From NCBI GenBank assembly GCA_016293265.1, contig JAEDEN010000037.1, positions 1 through 16,788 on the forward strand: a stretch of DNA of 16,788 nucleotides, written 5' to 3'. The stretch's first letter is position 1, and each line of letters starts with the position of its first letter. Below the pieces are notes generated by a model. It did no database searches, was not told the DNA's origin, and worked only from the letters and a program-made list of their open reading frames with translations. The position numbers and the translations under genes are program-made. Shown here piece by piece: positions 7,511 to 15,087 of the stretch. Source of the stretch: Oscillospiraceae bacterium (GTDB lineage Bacteria > Bacillota > Clostridia > Oscillospirales > Oscillospiraceae).

Positions 7511-8758
7511 TTAATCGTAGATGGGAAATTTCCTGCAAAGGGCGTCCACCTCGGCGCGGACGCGGTCGCGGTTCCCCTCGTAGTCTGCGGCAATCTCCGT
7601 GAGCCAGTGGGCGATCTGCACCATCTCCGGCTCCTTGAGGCCACGGGAGGTGACGGCGGGCGTGCCCACACGGATGCCGCTGGTGACGAAGGGCTTTTCA
7701 GGATCGTTGGGGATGGCGTTTTTGTTGGTGGTGATCTGGACCTCGTCCAGGCGGTGCTCGAACTCCTTGCCGGTGATGTGGAAGTTCCGCACGTCGATGA
7801 GCATCAGGTGGTTGTCGGTTCCGCCGGAGACCAGGCGGAAACCGCCCTTTACCAGCTCCTGCGCCAAAACAGCGGCATTGTCCACCACCTGACGGGCATA
7901 CGCCTTGAACTCCGGCTGTAATGCCTCGCCAAAACAGACGGCCTTGGCGGCGATGATGTGCTCCAGGGGGCCGCCCTGGGTGCCGGGGAAGACGGCGGAG
8001 TTGATCTTTTTGTAAATCTCCTCATCGTTGCAGAGAATCAGGCCGCCCCGGGGGCCCCGCAGGGTCTTATGGGTGGTGGAGGTCACCACATGGGCATAGG
8101 GCACCGGGGAAGGGTGGACGCCTGCGGCCACAAGACCGGCGATGTGGGCCATATCCACCATCAGGTAAGCCCCCACGGCATCGGCCACTTGGCGGAACTT
8201 GGCAAAGTCGATGACGCGGGGATAGGCGGAGGCACCGGCCACGATCAGTTTGGGCCGGCAGGCTTTGGCGGTTTCCAGGAGGCGGTCATAGTCGATGCGC
8301 TCCGTTTCATCGTCCAGGCCATAAGAGACTACATGGAAATACTTTCCGGAAATATTCACCGGGCTGCCGTGGGACAGGTGTCCGCCATGGGCCAGATTCA
8401 TGCCCAGAACGGTATCACCGGGCTTTACCAGGGCGAAAAAGGCGGCAAGATTTGCGTTGGCACCGGAATGGGGCTGGACATTGGCGTAATTGCAGCCGAA
8501 CAGCTCACAGGCACGTTTGCGGGCGATTTCTTCCACCACATCCACGGCGTAGCAGCCGCCGTAGTAGCGTTTGCCGGGATAACCTTCGGCGTACTTGTTG
8601 GTCAGGCACGTGCCCATGGCGGCCATCACGGCGGGGCTGACGATGTTTTCGGAAGCAATCAGCTCAATATTGCGGCGTTCCCGGTCAAATTCCTCCCGGA
8701 TGGCGGCGCCTACCTGGGGGTCGAACCGGGAGATGAAGTCCATGGATTGCTGGATCAT
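7511..8758 (-). CDS. glyA: Serine hydroxymethyltransferase
   Basis: A 415-residue PLP enzyme that converts serine plus tetrahydrofolate to glycine plus 5,10-methylene-tetrahydrofolate in the cytoplasm, the main source of one-carbon units. Signatures are IELIASENIVSP (31-42), YAEGYPGKRYYGG (56-68), the PLP-contacting VDMAHIAGL (201-209) with Asp202, and the Schiff-base Lys231 in TSTTHKTLRGPRGG (226-239). The length is normal for the bacterial family. The ATG at 8756-8758 has AGGAGG 8 nt upstream and a good sigma-A promoter about 60 bp upstream. It is divergent from the dpaA-dpaB sporulation operon. Confidence 0.98.
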   Translation of the reverse strand: MIQQSMDFISRFDPQVGAAIREEFDRERRNIELIASENIVSPAVMAAMGTCLTNKYAEGYPGKRYYGGCYAVDVVEEIARKRACELFGCNYANVQPHSGANANLAAFFALVKPGDTVLGMNLAHGGHLSHGSPVNISGKYFHVVSYGLDDETERIDYDRLLETAKACRPKLIVAGASAYPRVIDFAKFRQVADAVGAYLMVDMAHIAGLVAAGVHPSPVPYAHVVTSTTHKTLRGPRGGLILCNDEEIYKKINSAVFPGTQGGPLEHIIAAKAVCFGEALQPEFKAYARQVVDNAAVLAQELVKGGFRLVSGGTDNHLMLIDVRNFHITGKEFEHRLDEVQITTNKNAIPNDPEKPFVTSGIRVGTPAVTSRGLKEPEMVQIAHWLTEIAADYEGNRDRVRAEVDALCRKFPIYD

Positions 8759-8817
8759 GGGGAAGTCCTCCTTTTTTACCAGATGTCAGAAATATGTGGG
8801 GGTGTCTAATAGACAGT

Positions 8818-8846
8818 ATTGTAAACGATATGCCCTTTAAATACAA
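8818..8846 (-). promoter_or_regulatory. Sigma-A promoter of glyA
   Basis: On the - strand TTGTAT (complement of 8841-8846), a 17-bp spacer and TACAAT (complement of 8818-8823) make a good vegetative promoter. The predicted leader of about 50 nt ends in AGGAGG. No riboswitch-like fold was recognised in such a short leader. Confidence 0.8.
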
Positions 8847-8874
8847 GATTCCTTTTATGGGCTCCTTTATGCGG

Positions 8875-8888
8875 CTTTCCGCGGAAAG
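8875..8888. repeat. 14-bp perfect palindrome between glyA and dpaA
   Basis: CTTTCCGCGGAAAG is a perfect palindrome in the 196-bp divergent region, about 30 bp upstream of the glyA -35 and about 20-40 bp upstream of the dpaA promoter candidate. Its position fits a dimeric regulator operator, but no regulator can be named. Confidence 0.45.
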
Positions 8889-8907
8889 GCGCGTTTCAGG
8901 GGCGGGA

Positions 8908-8936
8908 ACCTGTGGCCTTCTCCCGGCATATTCTGA
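8908..8936 (+). promoter_or_regulatory. Candidate mother-cell (sigma-K-like) promoter of dpaA-dpaB
   Basis: AC at 8908-8909, a 17-bp gap and CATATTCTG at 8927-8935 approximate the sigma-K pattern (AC, 16-17 bp, CATAnnnTA), with G for the final A. In Bacillus spoVF is transcribed by sigma-K in the mother cell, so the assignment is plausible. The same 10-mer GCATATTCTG lies before the recombinase gene at 15058. The predicted leader is very short, so confidence is limited. Confidence 0.4.
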
Positions 8937-8954
8937 GGTGAGGAGGGAGAGCCT

Positions 8955-9809
8955 ATGAATCAAACCTTTGGCGTCATTGGCGGTGACCGGCGGCAAAAAG
9001 AGCTGGCGGAGCTGCTGAAAGAGGATGGTGCCACTGTCCATACCTATGGACTTGTTCCCGGCAGCGATGGGGATGCGGCGTCCCTGGAAGCGGCTGTCCA
9101 AGCGGAACATATCATTTTGCCCCTGCCCCTGAGCAAGGAGGAAGGAATTCTGAACGGAGAAGGGGAGTCCTTGCCATTGCCGATTCTGTTTTCCCGCCTG
9201 CGGCCGGAGCAGTGTATCCTGGCAGGGCAGGTCAAGCTCGGGGAGCAGGAGGAGGCGTCCCGGCACGGCCTTCGGATAAAGGACTATTTCCTGCGGGAGG
9301 AGCTGACCGTGTCCAACGCGGCCGCCACGGCGGAATGCGCCATCCAAAGTGCCATGGAGCGGCTGGAACGGACGCTTTTGGGGCAGGAGGTCCTGGTATT
9401 GGGCTTTGGCCGGATCGGGAAGCTCCTGAGCTTCCGGCTCCAGGGCCTTGGCTGCAGGGTGACTGCCACCGCCCGCAAGCCGTCGGACCTGGCGTGGATC
9501 CGGGCCTATGGTTACCGGGCCCTGGAGACCGGACGCCTCACGGGATGTCTCACCCCCTTTGGCGTGGTGTTCAACACGGTCCCCGCCCTAGTTCTGGATG
9601 GTACCCTCCTTGCCCAACTTCCCCCCGGATGCCTGTGTGTGGACCTTGCCTCGAAAAACGGTATCGACCCCGCCGCAGCGGAGGACCTGGGTATTCCCTT
9701 CCTCTGGGCGAGATTCTTGCCGGGACGGCTGGCACCCCGCACTGCGGCGGCAGCGATCCGGGAGGCAGTGTACAATATTCTATCGGAAGAACGAGGTGAG
9801 CGCGCATGA
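8955..9809 (+). CDS. dpaA: Dipicolinate synthase subunit A
   Basis: A 284-residue subunit of dipicolinate synthase (SpoVFA), which with DpaB makes dipicolinic acid from a lysine-pathway intermediate in the mother cell. The product is then loaded into the forespore core. The N-terminus FGVIGGDRRQ (5-14) and the central Rossmann nucleotide-binding motif VLVLGFGRIGK (146-156) are characteristic, as is the NAAATAE stretch (121-127) before it. The ATG has AGGAGG 8 nt upstream (8941-8946). The 3' end overlaps dpaB by ATGA, so the two are translationally coupled. Confidence 0.95.
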   Translation: MNQTFGVIGGDRRQKELAELLKEDGATVHTYGLVPGSDGDAASLEAAVQAEHIILPLPLSKEEGILNGEGESLPLPILFSRLRPEQCILAGQVKLGEQEEASRHGLRIKDYFLREELTVSNAAATAECAIQSAMERLERTLLGQEVLVLGFGRIGKLLSFRLQGLGCRVTATARKPSDLAWIRAYGYRALETGRLTGCLTPFGVVFNTVPALVLDGTLLAQLPPGCLCVDLASKNGIDPAAAEDLGIPFLWARFLPGRLAPRTAAAAIREAVYNILSEERGERA

Positions 9810-10270
9810 GAAAAGAGCGGATCGGATTTGCCATGAGCGGGTCCTTCTGTACCCATGAAAAGGTCCTGGAGGCCCTGCGTGCACTGACGGAACGGTACGA
9901 GACGGTAATCCCCATTGTATCGGAGACGGTATCCGTCACGGATACCCGCTTCGGAGACGCAGAGGAACTGCTGGAAGCGCTGTACCAGATGACCGGGAAA
10001 GAGCCGCTGGATGATATCCCTTCGGTGGAGCCCATTGGGCCCAAGGGGCTGCTGGATGTGCTGGTCATCGCTCCGGCCACGGGTAATACCATCGCCAAGC
10101 TTGCCGCCGGAATCACGGATACCGCCGTTACCATGGCGGCAAAGGCCCATCTGCGCAACGGACGGCCGGTGGTGGTGGCCGTGGCCAGCAACGATGGCCT
10201 TTCCGCCGGTGCCAAAAACATCGGTGAGCTGCTGGTACGAAGGAATTACTATTTCGAGAAACACCGCTGA
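9806..10270 (+). CDS. dpaB: Dipicolinate synthase subunit B, N-terminal part of a split gene
   Basis: The first 150 codons encode most of the flavoprotein-like DpaB/SpoVFB, with GFAMSGSFCTHEKV (7-20) and VIAPATGNTIAKLAAGITDT (87-106). After Phe150 (10253-10255) the frame leaves the family and ends with EKHR and a TGA. The usual continuation, (I/V)PFGQDDP..KP.S..A....P.T...AL...Q.QP(I/V)L, is absent here and is found 6,278 bp downstream at 16531-16659. Joining the two parts gives an in-frame 191-residue protein against about 200 in Bacillus subtilis. The gene is therefore interrupted by an inserted element. The start overlaps the dpaA stop (ATGA). Whether the 154-residue product is stable or active is unknown. 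Confidence 0.95.
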   Translation: MRKERIGFAMSGSFCTHEKVLEALRALTERYETVIPIVSETVSVTDTRFGDAEELLEALYQMTGKEPLDDIPSVEPIGPKGLLDVLVIAPATGNTIAKLAAGITDTAVTMAAKAHLRNGRPVVVAVASNDGLSAGAKNIGELLVRRNYYFEKHR

Positions 10271-10280
10271 GGAAAGACAG
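10235..10280 (+). other. attL: left junction of the dpaB element
   Basis: The host arm is the dpaB sequence up to TTTCG (10252-10256). The element arm is AGAAA, CACCG (10262-10266), CTGA, and GGAAAGACAG (10271-10280). The exact outer limit of the host arm is a guess. The inferred crossover dinucleotide is TT at 10253-10254. Confidence 0.85.
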
Positions 10281-10348
10281 ACCATTTTCCCGTTTCTTTT
10301 TGTATGGGATCTTATAAAATGTTTACAGAAAGTTAACTGCCAATTTAA

Positions 10349-10377
10349 TTTACAAAGAAGAGTTGTTAGTTTACAAT
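10349..10377 (+). promoter_or_regulatory. Sigma-A promoter of the transporter operon
   Basis: TTTACA (10349-10354), a 17-bp spacer and TACAAT (10372-10377) form a strong vegetative promoter in an AT-rich patch inside the element's left end. TTTACA also occurs at 10322-10327 and 10371-10376, giving three copies. The promoter excludes the in-frame ATG at 10376 as the start of the ATPase, because it lies within the -10. Confidence 0.8.
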
Positions 10378-10417
10378 GGGAGCAACATGGAAGCAGTGTT
10401 TCGTCAAAGGAGGCAGT

Positions 10418-11530
10418 ATGATTCGATTTGAGCATGTGAATAAAAGCTACGGTGGAAATCCCATTTTGAAGGATCTGAATTTTACCATAGAAGATGGGCA
10501 GTTTGTGGTGCTGATCGGCCCCTCGGGCTGCGGCAAGACCACTACGCTGAAGACCATCAACCGGCTTATTGAGCCGGACAGCGGAACCATTTCCATTGAT
10601 GGAAAGGACATCCACCAGCAGGACAAGGTGGAGCTGCGCCGTCACATCGGCTATGTGATCCAGCAGATTGGCCTCTTTCCCAATATGACGGTGGCCCAGA
10701 ACATCTGCGTGGTGCCCAAGCTGCTGAAATACAGTAAAACCCAGTGCGACGAGATCGTAAGGGACCTTTTGAAGATGGTCAACATGGAGCAGTATGCCGA
10801 CAAGTACCCCTCGGAGCTTTCCGGCGGGCAGCAGCAGCGGATCGGCGTGCTGCGGGCCCTGGCGGCGTCGCCTCCCATCGTGCTGATGGACGAACCTTTC
10901 AGCGCCCTGGATCCCATGACCCGGGAGACGCTGCAGGACGAGGTGAAGAGCCTCCAGCAAAAGCTGAACAAGACCATCGTCTTCGTCAGCCATGACATGG
11001 GGGAGGCTCTGAAACTGGCAGACGTCATCATCTTCATGGAGGGAGGCCGGATCGTGCAGATGGCCTCACCCGAGGAGATGCTGGAGCATCCCGCCAACGA
11101 CCTGGTGCGCAACTTCCTGGGCAAGCACGCCCCGGATGCCCCCGCCCCCTCTAACGTGGAACACTTCATGCGCACGAACCTCATCACCGTCAAGAAAAAC
11201 CGGGGCGTGCTGGAGTGCGCGGAGCGCATGGCCCGGGGCAGCGTGGACACCCTGCTGGTCACCGACGAGGCCGGGCGTTATGCCGGTACTATCTCCATCG
11301 GCGACATCCGCCATTGGGGCAAGGAGCTTACCAGCATCGAGCCCATGGTCCGCCAGAGCGCCCGTACCGTTCGGGTAGGGGACGATGCCCGGGAGAGCTT
11401 TGACTACCTGCTGGACTCCGGCGCCAATTACGTGGTGGTCCTGAATGAGGACGACACCATCGCGGGCATTGTCACCAAGACCAGCGTGGCCCGCTCTGTG
11501 GCGGAGAACCTGTGGGGGGATGCGCGATGA
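10418..11530 (+). CDS. Osmoprotectant/quaternary-amine ABC transporter ATPase with CBS domains (OpuCA-like)
   Basis: A 370-residue cytoplasmic ATPase energising import of glycine betaine, choline, carnitine or a similar compound. Walker A is GPSGCGKT (34-41), the signature is LSGGQQQ (134-140), Walker B is IVLMDEP (154-160), and the switch His is at 192. Two C-terminal CBS motifs (about 250-305 and 311-360), typical of OpuA/OpuC ATPases, sense ionic strength or nucleotides. The start at 10418 is set by AGGAGG at 10408-10413. The stop overlaps the next gene by ATGA. It is the first gene of a three-gene operon carried inside the dpaB element and reads in the same direction as dpaB. Confidence 0.92.
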   Translation: MIRFEHVNKSYGGNPILKDLNFTIEDGQFVVLIGPSGCGKTTTLKTINRLIEPDSGTISIDGKDIHQQDKVELRRHIGYVIQQIGLFPNMTVAQNICVVPKLLKYSKTQCDEIVRDLLKMVNMEQYADKYPSELSGGQQQRIGVLRALAASPPIVLMDEPFSALDPMTRETLQDEVKSLQQKLNKTIVFVSHDMGEALKLADVIIFMEGGRIVQMASPEEMLEHPANDLVRNFLGKHAPDAPAPSNVEHFMRTNLITVKKNRGVLECAERMARGSVDTLLVTDEAGRYAGTISIGDIRHWGKELTSIEPMVRQSARTVRVGDDARESFDYLLDSGANYVVVLNEDDTIAGIVTKTSVARSVAENLWGDAR

Positions 11531-12168
11531 GGAGTCTTTTCAATCTGTACGGCGCCATGCTGGCCAAGGGCATCATCACCCACACCCTCTATGTGTTGGT
11601 GGCGGTAGGCATCGGCTTTGCCCTGGGCCTGGTGCTGGGCGTTCTCCTCTCCCGGGTCCCCAAGTGGTCCGGCGTCATTTTGCCGGTGCTGTCCATTTTC
11701 CAGACCATCCCCGGCCTGGTATTCATCGGCGTGCTGTTTATTCTGTGGGGCAATACGTATTACACGGTTATCGCAGCCCTCAGTGTCTATGCCATGTTCC
11801 CAGTGCTGAAAAACACCTATACGGGCATCCTGGGCGTAGAGCGGCAATATGTGGAAGCTGCCAAGGGCTGCGGCATGGCTCCTCTGCAAAGCCTTTTGAA
11901 GGTGGAACTGCCTCTGGCCATGCCTACCATCATCGCGGGGCTGCGGATGGCCACCATCTACACCGTCTCCTGGACGGTGCTGGCAGCCATGATCGGACGG
12001 GGCGGCCTGGGGATCTTCGTGTACCAGGGCGTGGACTCCAACAATAACACCCTCATTCTGTTGGGCGCCATTCCGGCGGCGGCTCTGGCCATCCTGTTCG
12101 GCGCGGTCATTGACCTGCTGCAAAAGAAGGTTACTCCCCGGGGCCTTCAGAAGGGGGTGAGCGGATGA
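11527..12168 (+). CDS. Osmoprotectant ABC transporter permease (OpuCB-like)
   Basis: A 213-residue integral membrane permease of the binding-protein-dependent family, with about five to six hydrophobic segments. It has an EAA coupling loop (VEAAKGCGMAPLQSLLKVELPLAMP) that contacts the ATPase. The ATG at 11527 overlaps the ATPase stop (ATGA), preceded by a G-rich site. Five extra in-frame upstream residues from 11512 are less likely to be used. The gene ends in an ATGA overlap with the permease-binding protein fusion. Confidence 0.9.
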   Translation: MRSLFNLYGAMLAKGIITHTLYVLVAVGIGFALGLVLGVLLSRVPKWSGVILPVLSIFQTIPGLVFIGVLFILWGNTYYTVIAALSVYAMFPVLKNTYTGILGVERQYVEAAKGCGMAPLQSLLKVELPLAMPTIIAGLRMATIYTVSWTVLAAMIGRGGLGIFVYQGVDSNNNTLILLGAIPAAALAILFGAVIDLLQKKVTPRGLQKGVSG

Positions 12169-13664
12169 CCTGGTCTTTGATCTGTGAGCATCTCTTCATC
12201 GTTCTGGCGGCCAGCATCCTGTCCATCGCCATAGGCTTGCCCCTGGGTATTTGGGCCTATGTGTCCAAGACCGCCCGGCCGGTCATCCTGCGGGCGGTGG
12301 ACCTGCTGCAGACCATTCCCTCCCTGGCTCTGCTTGGTATCATCATGGTGGTGCTGGACCCCGGTAAGCTCACCGTTATCATCGGCATCACCCTGTATTC
12401 TCTGCTTCCCATTGTGCGGAACACCTGCCTGGGACTCCAGGAGGTGGACCCGGGGGTGAAAGAGGCTGCCCGGGGCATGGGCATGAGCAAGCCCTACCGG
12501 GTGTTGATGGTGGAATTCCCCCTGGCATTTCCCACCGTATTCACCGGGATCCGCATCGCCGTAGTGAACGCCATCGGCACCGCCGTGTTTGCGGCCTTCG
12601 TGGGCGGCGGCGGCTTGGGCGGCGTCATCACCCAGGCCATCCGCATCTCCGACATGAAACTGATCCTGGCCGCAACGGCCGTACTGATGGCCATCGCCGT
12701 GGTGCTGGACCTGCTGATGGGCTGGTTTGAAAGCCAGATGCGCAAGGCCCGGGGCGGCTCCCGGAAAATGTGGGTCCCCGTAGCTGTCATTTTGCTAGCC
12801 TTCTGCCTGCTTCTGCCCTATGGGCGGGGCAGCAGCGGCGATTTGATGCTCTACGACGGCGATTACTCCGAGACCCAGTTGATGCACCATATGGTAAAGA
12901 TGCTGGTGGAAGACCAGACTGATTTGACGGTCACCATTCAGGACCAGATGTCCCAGGTGAACAACTTTAACTCCCTGAAGGGGGGGAGCCACACCTGCGA
13001 CCTGATGATCTCCTATGACGGTACCCTGCTGACCACCTTCTTCCACCAGGACGTCACCGACGTGCCGGAGGGTATGAGCATTTATGAGTATGTAAACCGG
13101 GTGGCGCAGGAGGAGTATGGAATGCGGCTGTTGGAGAAGCTGGGCTTCGACAACACTTACGCCGTGGCGGTGCCTATGGCGGTGGCTGAGAAATATGGCC
13201 TTGAAACCATCAGCGACCTGATCCCGGTGGCGGGAGAGCTGACCTTCGGCGCGGAGCAGGGCTTCTTCACCCTGGAGGGCAGTATGAAATACGGTCCTTT
13301 CACTGAGTTTTATGGCTTGTCCTTCCGGGATTACGTGCCTGTGGACCTGGGACTGAAATACTCCGCCATCGAAAACGGCAGCTTTAACGTTACCGTGGTT
13401 TACGCCACCGACGGCCTGAACCGGAAGGTGGGACTGAAGGTTCTGGAGGACGACAGGGGATTCTTCCCGGATTACAACGGCGCCTTCCTGGTGCGGGAGG
13501 ACGTGCTGGAGCGGTACCCGGAGCTGGAGGACATTTTAAACCGCCTGGCGGGATGTATCCCCACGGAGCAGATGGCAGAGCTGACCTACCAGGTGGACGT
13601 GGTGGGCCGCACCGTGGAGGAGGTAGCCCTGGAATTCCTGAAGGAACAGGGCCTGATCGGCTGA
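12165..13664 (+). CDS. Osmoprotectant ABC transporter permease fused to substrate-binding domain
   Basis: A 499-residue fusion. Residues 1-190 form a permease like the preceding one, with EAA loop VKEAARGMGMSKPYRVLMVEFPLAFP (98-123). A further membrane segment at about 202-219 anchors an extracytoplasmic OpuAC-type binding domain from about 226 to 499. This domain includes the typical VVYATDGLN region and a C-terminal LNRLAGCIPTEQMAELTYQVDV. Such permease-receptor fusions are known in the OpuC/Opu family, so the system needs no separate lipoprotein. Together with the two upstream genes it makes a complete importer. Substrate specificity (betaine, choline, carnitine) cannot be read without modelling the aromatic cage. 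Confidence 0.9.
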   Translation: MTWSLICEHLFIVLAASILSIAIGLPLGIWAYVSKTARPVILRAVDLLQTIPSLALLGIIMVVLDPGKLTVIIGITLYSLLPIVRNTCLGLQEVDPGVKEAARGMGMSKPYRVLMVEFPLAFPTVFTGIRIAVVNAIGTAVFAAFVGGGGLGGVITQAIRISDMKLILAATAVLMAIAVVLDLLMGWFESQMRKARGGSRKMWVPVAVILLAFCLLLPYGRGSSGDLMLYDGDYSETQLMHHMVKMLVEDQTDLTVTIQDQMSQVNNFNSLKGGSHTCDLMISYDGTLLTTFFHQDVTDVPEGMSIYEYVNRVAQEEYGMRLLEKLGFDNTYAVAVPMAVAEKYGLETISDLIPVAGELTFGAEQGFFTLEGSMKYGPFTEFYGLSFRDYVPVDLGLKYSAIENGSFNVTVVYATDGLNRKVGLKVLEDDRGFFPDYNGAFLVREDVLERYPELEDILNRLAGCIPTEQMAELTYQVDVVGRTVEEVALEFLKEQGLIG

Positions 13665-13667
13665 ACG

Positions 13668-13699
13668 AAAAACGGGGGATGGTTCCGTCCTCCGTTTTT
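13668..13699. terminator. Bidirectional terminator between the transporter operon and glycerate kinase
   Basis: AAAAACGGGGGA (13668-13679) pairs with TCCTCCGTTTTT (13688-13699), with one wobble and an 8-base loop. The T run of the right arm serves the + strand and the A run of the left arm serves the - strand. It lies 4 bp after the fusion gene's stop and 47 bp after the convergent glycerate kinase stop. Confidence 0.88.
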
Positions 13700-13745
13700 G
13701 CTGTAAAAGGGGCAGGGCTCCGGGCACCTGTGTGGAAGCCGGGGA

Positions 13746-14975
13746 TTATGCCCGGATCAGAACAACGGAAACGTCGTTGACGTTGGTGCCCGTGGCGCCT
13801 GTGAAGATCAGGCCGTTTACCGCCTTTAAGGCGTGGTAGGCGTCATTTTCCTGCAGGACTGCGTGGATGTCCAGCCCCCGTTCCCGTAATTCCGCCAAGG
13901 TTCCGCCGTCCGTCATGCCGCCGGCGGCGTCGGTGGGGCCGTCTGTTCCATCGGAGCCGATGGAGAAGACCAGCACGTTGGAAAGCCCTTCGATACCCGC
14001 CGCCGCGGCCAGGGCGATCTCCTGGTTCCTCCCGCCCAGGCCGTTTCCTGTCAGGTGCACCACTGTCTCGCCTCCCGCCAGGAAGGCGAGGGATTTCCCG
14101 CTGTCCGCGTGGCTCCTTGCAATGGAGGACAGAAAGGATCCTGCTTCCCGTGCCTCACAGCAAAGGCGGTCAGTGAGAAGGATGGGCTCGTAGCCAAGCT
14201 CCCGGCAGCAGATAGCGGCAGCCCCGCACAGCTCCCGGACACTTCCGGTGATGACGGTCTCCACATTGGAAAGGGCCTTCGGCGTCTCCCGGGCCAGCAG
14301 TCCCCGGGCGGTCTCCGAGAGCCGCAGGTGATATTTGACGGCCACTGCCGCCGCGTCTGCACAGGTAGAGGAGTCGGCACAGGCGGGGCCGGAGGCGATC
14401 ATATCCAGCGGGTCTCCCAGAATGTCGCTCAGGACAATGGAAAACACCCTGGCCGGAAGGCACCGCTGGGCAAAGCGGCCGCCCTTCACGGCGGAAAGCC
14501 GTTTGCGGATGGTATTGATCTCCACGATGTCCGCCCCGCAGGCAAGCAGCTGGCCTGTGATGTCCTGCAGTTCTTCACCGGGAACCAGGGGCTGTTCAAA
14601 GAGGGCGCTTCCTCCTCCGGAGAGCAGGAATACCACCGTGTCCTCCCCGGAAAGGCCGCTTACTGCGTCCAGGGCTGCCTGGGTGGCCCGGAATGAGTTT
14701 TCATCCGGTACGGGATGGCCCGCTTCAAAGCAGGTGAGGTTTTCGATAGGGCCACCGCTGTAGCCGTATTTGGTGATCACCACGCCCCGGCTGACGGGCA
14801 GTGTTTCCCGGGCGGCCCTTGCCATCTGCCAGGCGGCCTTGCCCGCCGCGATCAGAACCACCCTCCCGGGAAACTGCCGGTGGGCCAGGGCACGGCGCAC
14901 CGCCTCATCCGGCAGCACCGCCTGGATGGAGCGGCGGATGATGGTCTGGGCGTCCCGGCGCAGCGTCTCTCTCAT
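13746..14975 (-). CDS. Glycerate 2-kinase (GckA/TtuD type, DUF4147-MOFRL)
   Basis: A 409-residue enzyme that phosphorylates D-glycerate, expected to yield 2-phosphoglycerate, feeding glycerate from serine, tartrate or sugar-acid breakdown into glycolysis. Motifs are AAGKAAW (43-49), GHPVPDENS (86-94), FLLSGGGSAL (116-125), INTIRKRLSAVKGGR (153-167), SDILGDP, a GGE(T)V...GLGGRNQE segment, SIGSDGTDGPTDAAGG and C-terminal TGATGTNVNDV (the MOFRL domain). AGGAGG (complement of 14983-14988) is only 1 nt from an ATG at 14981 but 7 nt from the ATG at 14975, so 14975 is chosen. It is convergent with the transporter operon and divergent from the recombinase, within the dpaB element. Confidence 0.93.
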   Translation of the reverse strand: MRETLRRDAQTIIRRSIQAVLPDEAVRRALAHRQFPGRVVLIAAGKAAWQMARAARETLPVSRGVVITKYGYSGGPIENLTCFEAGHPVPDENSFRATQAALDAVSGLSGEDTVVFLLSGGGSALFEQPLVPGEELQDITGQLLACGADIVEINTIRKRLSAVKGGRFAQRCLPARVFSIVLSDILGDPLDMIASGPACADSSTCADAAAVAVKYHLRLSETARGLLARETPKALSNVETVITGSVRELCGAAAICCRELGYEPILLTDRLCCEAREAGSFLSSIARSHADSGKSLAFLAGGETVVHLTGNGLGGRNQEIALAAAAGIEGLSNVLVFSIGSDGTDGPTDAAGGMTDGGTLAELRERGLDIHAVLQENDAYHALKAVNGLIFTGATGTNVNDVSVVLIRA

Positions 14976-15005
14976 ATCCATGCCTCCTTTTCCTTGATAC
15001 CTATT

Positions 15006-15034
15006 AATATAACAGAGGCCTGTCCCGGCGGCAA
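15006..15034 (-). promoter_or_regulatory. Sigma-A promoter of the glycerate kinase gene
   Basis: On the - strand TTGCCG (complement of 15029-15034), a 17-bp spacer and TATATT (complement of 15006-15011) form a fair vegetative promoter with a short leader to the start at 14975. Confidence 0.6.
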
Positions 15035-15057
15035 GCGGCATAGTTCCTTCCTTTTGC

Positions 15058-15067
15058 GCATATTCTG
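15058..15067 (+). promoter_or_regulatory. Candidate sporulation-type -10 element of the recombinase gene
   Basis: GCATATTCTG at 15058-15067 is identical to the sequence before dpaA at 8926-8935. Its CATA lies 29 nt before the recombinase ATG, against 28 nt for dpaA. It resembles the -10 of sigma-K or sigma-E promoters (CATA...). No convincing -35 is present: the bases at the dpaA-equivalent position are AT rather than AC, although ATA at 15040-15042 could serve a sigma-E-like -35. Confidence 0.35.
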
Positions 15068-15087
15068 CGGGGAGGGGAGATGGGGAA

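Noticed and set aside
10256..10270. dpaB truncation as a sequencing frameshift
   Set aside because: All three frames just after 10256 lack the PFGQDD tail, and the tail is found intact 6.3 kb away beside a recombinase gene.
10376..10417. ATG at 10376 as start of the OpuCA-like ATPase
   Set aside because: It lies inside the predicted -10 box, and the ATG at 10418 has a perfect AGGAGG and begins at the conserved N-terminus.
9512..10993. 493-codon open frame on the - strand across dpaA, dpaB and the ATPase
   Set aside because: Antisense to three recognised genes and spanning the element junction, with no family similarity that I recognise.
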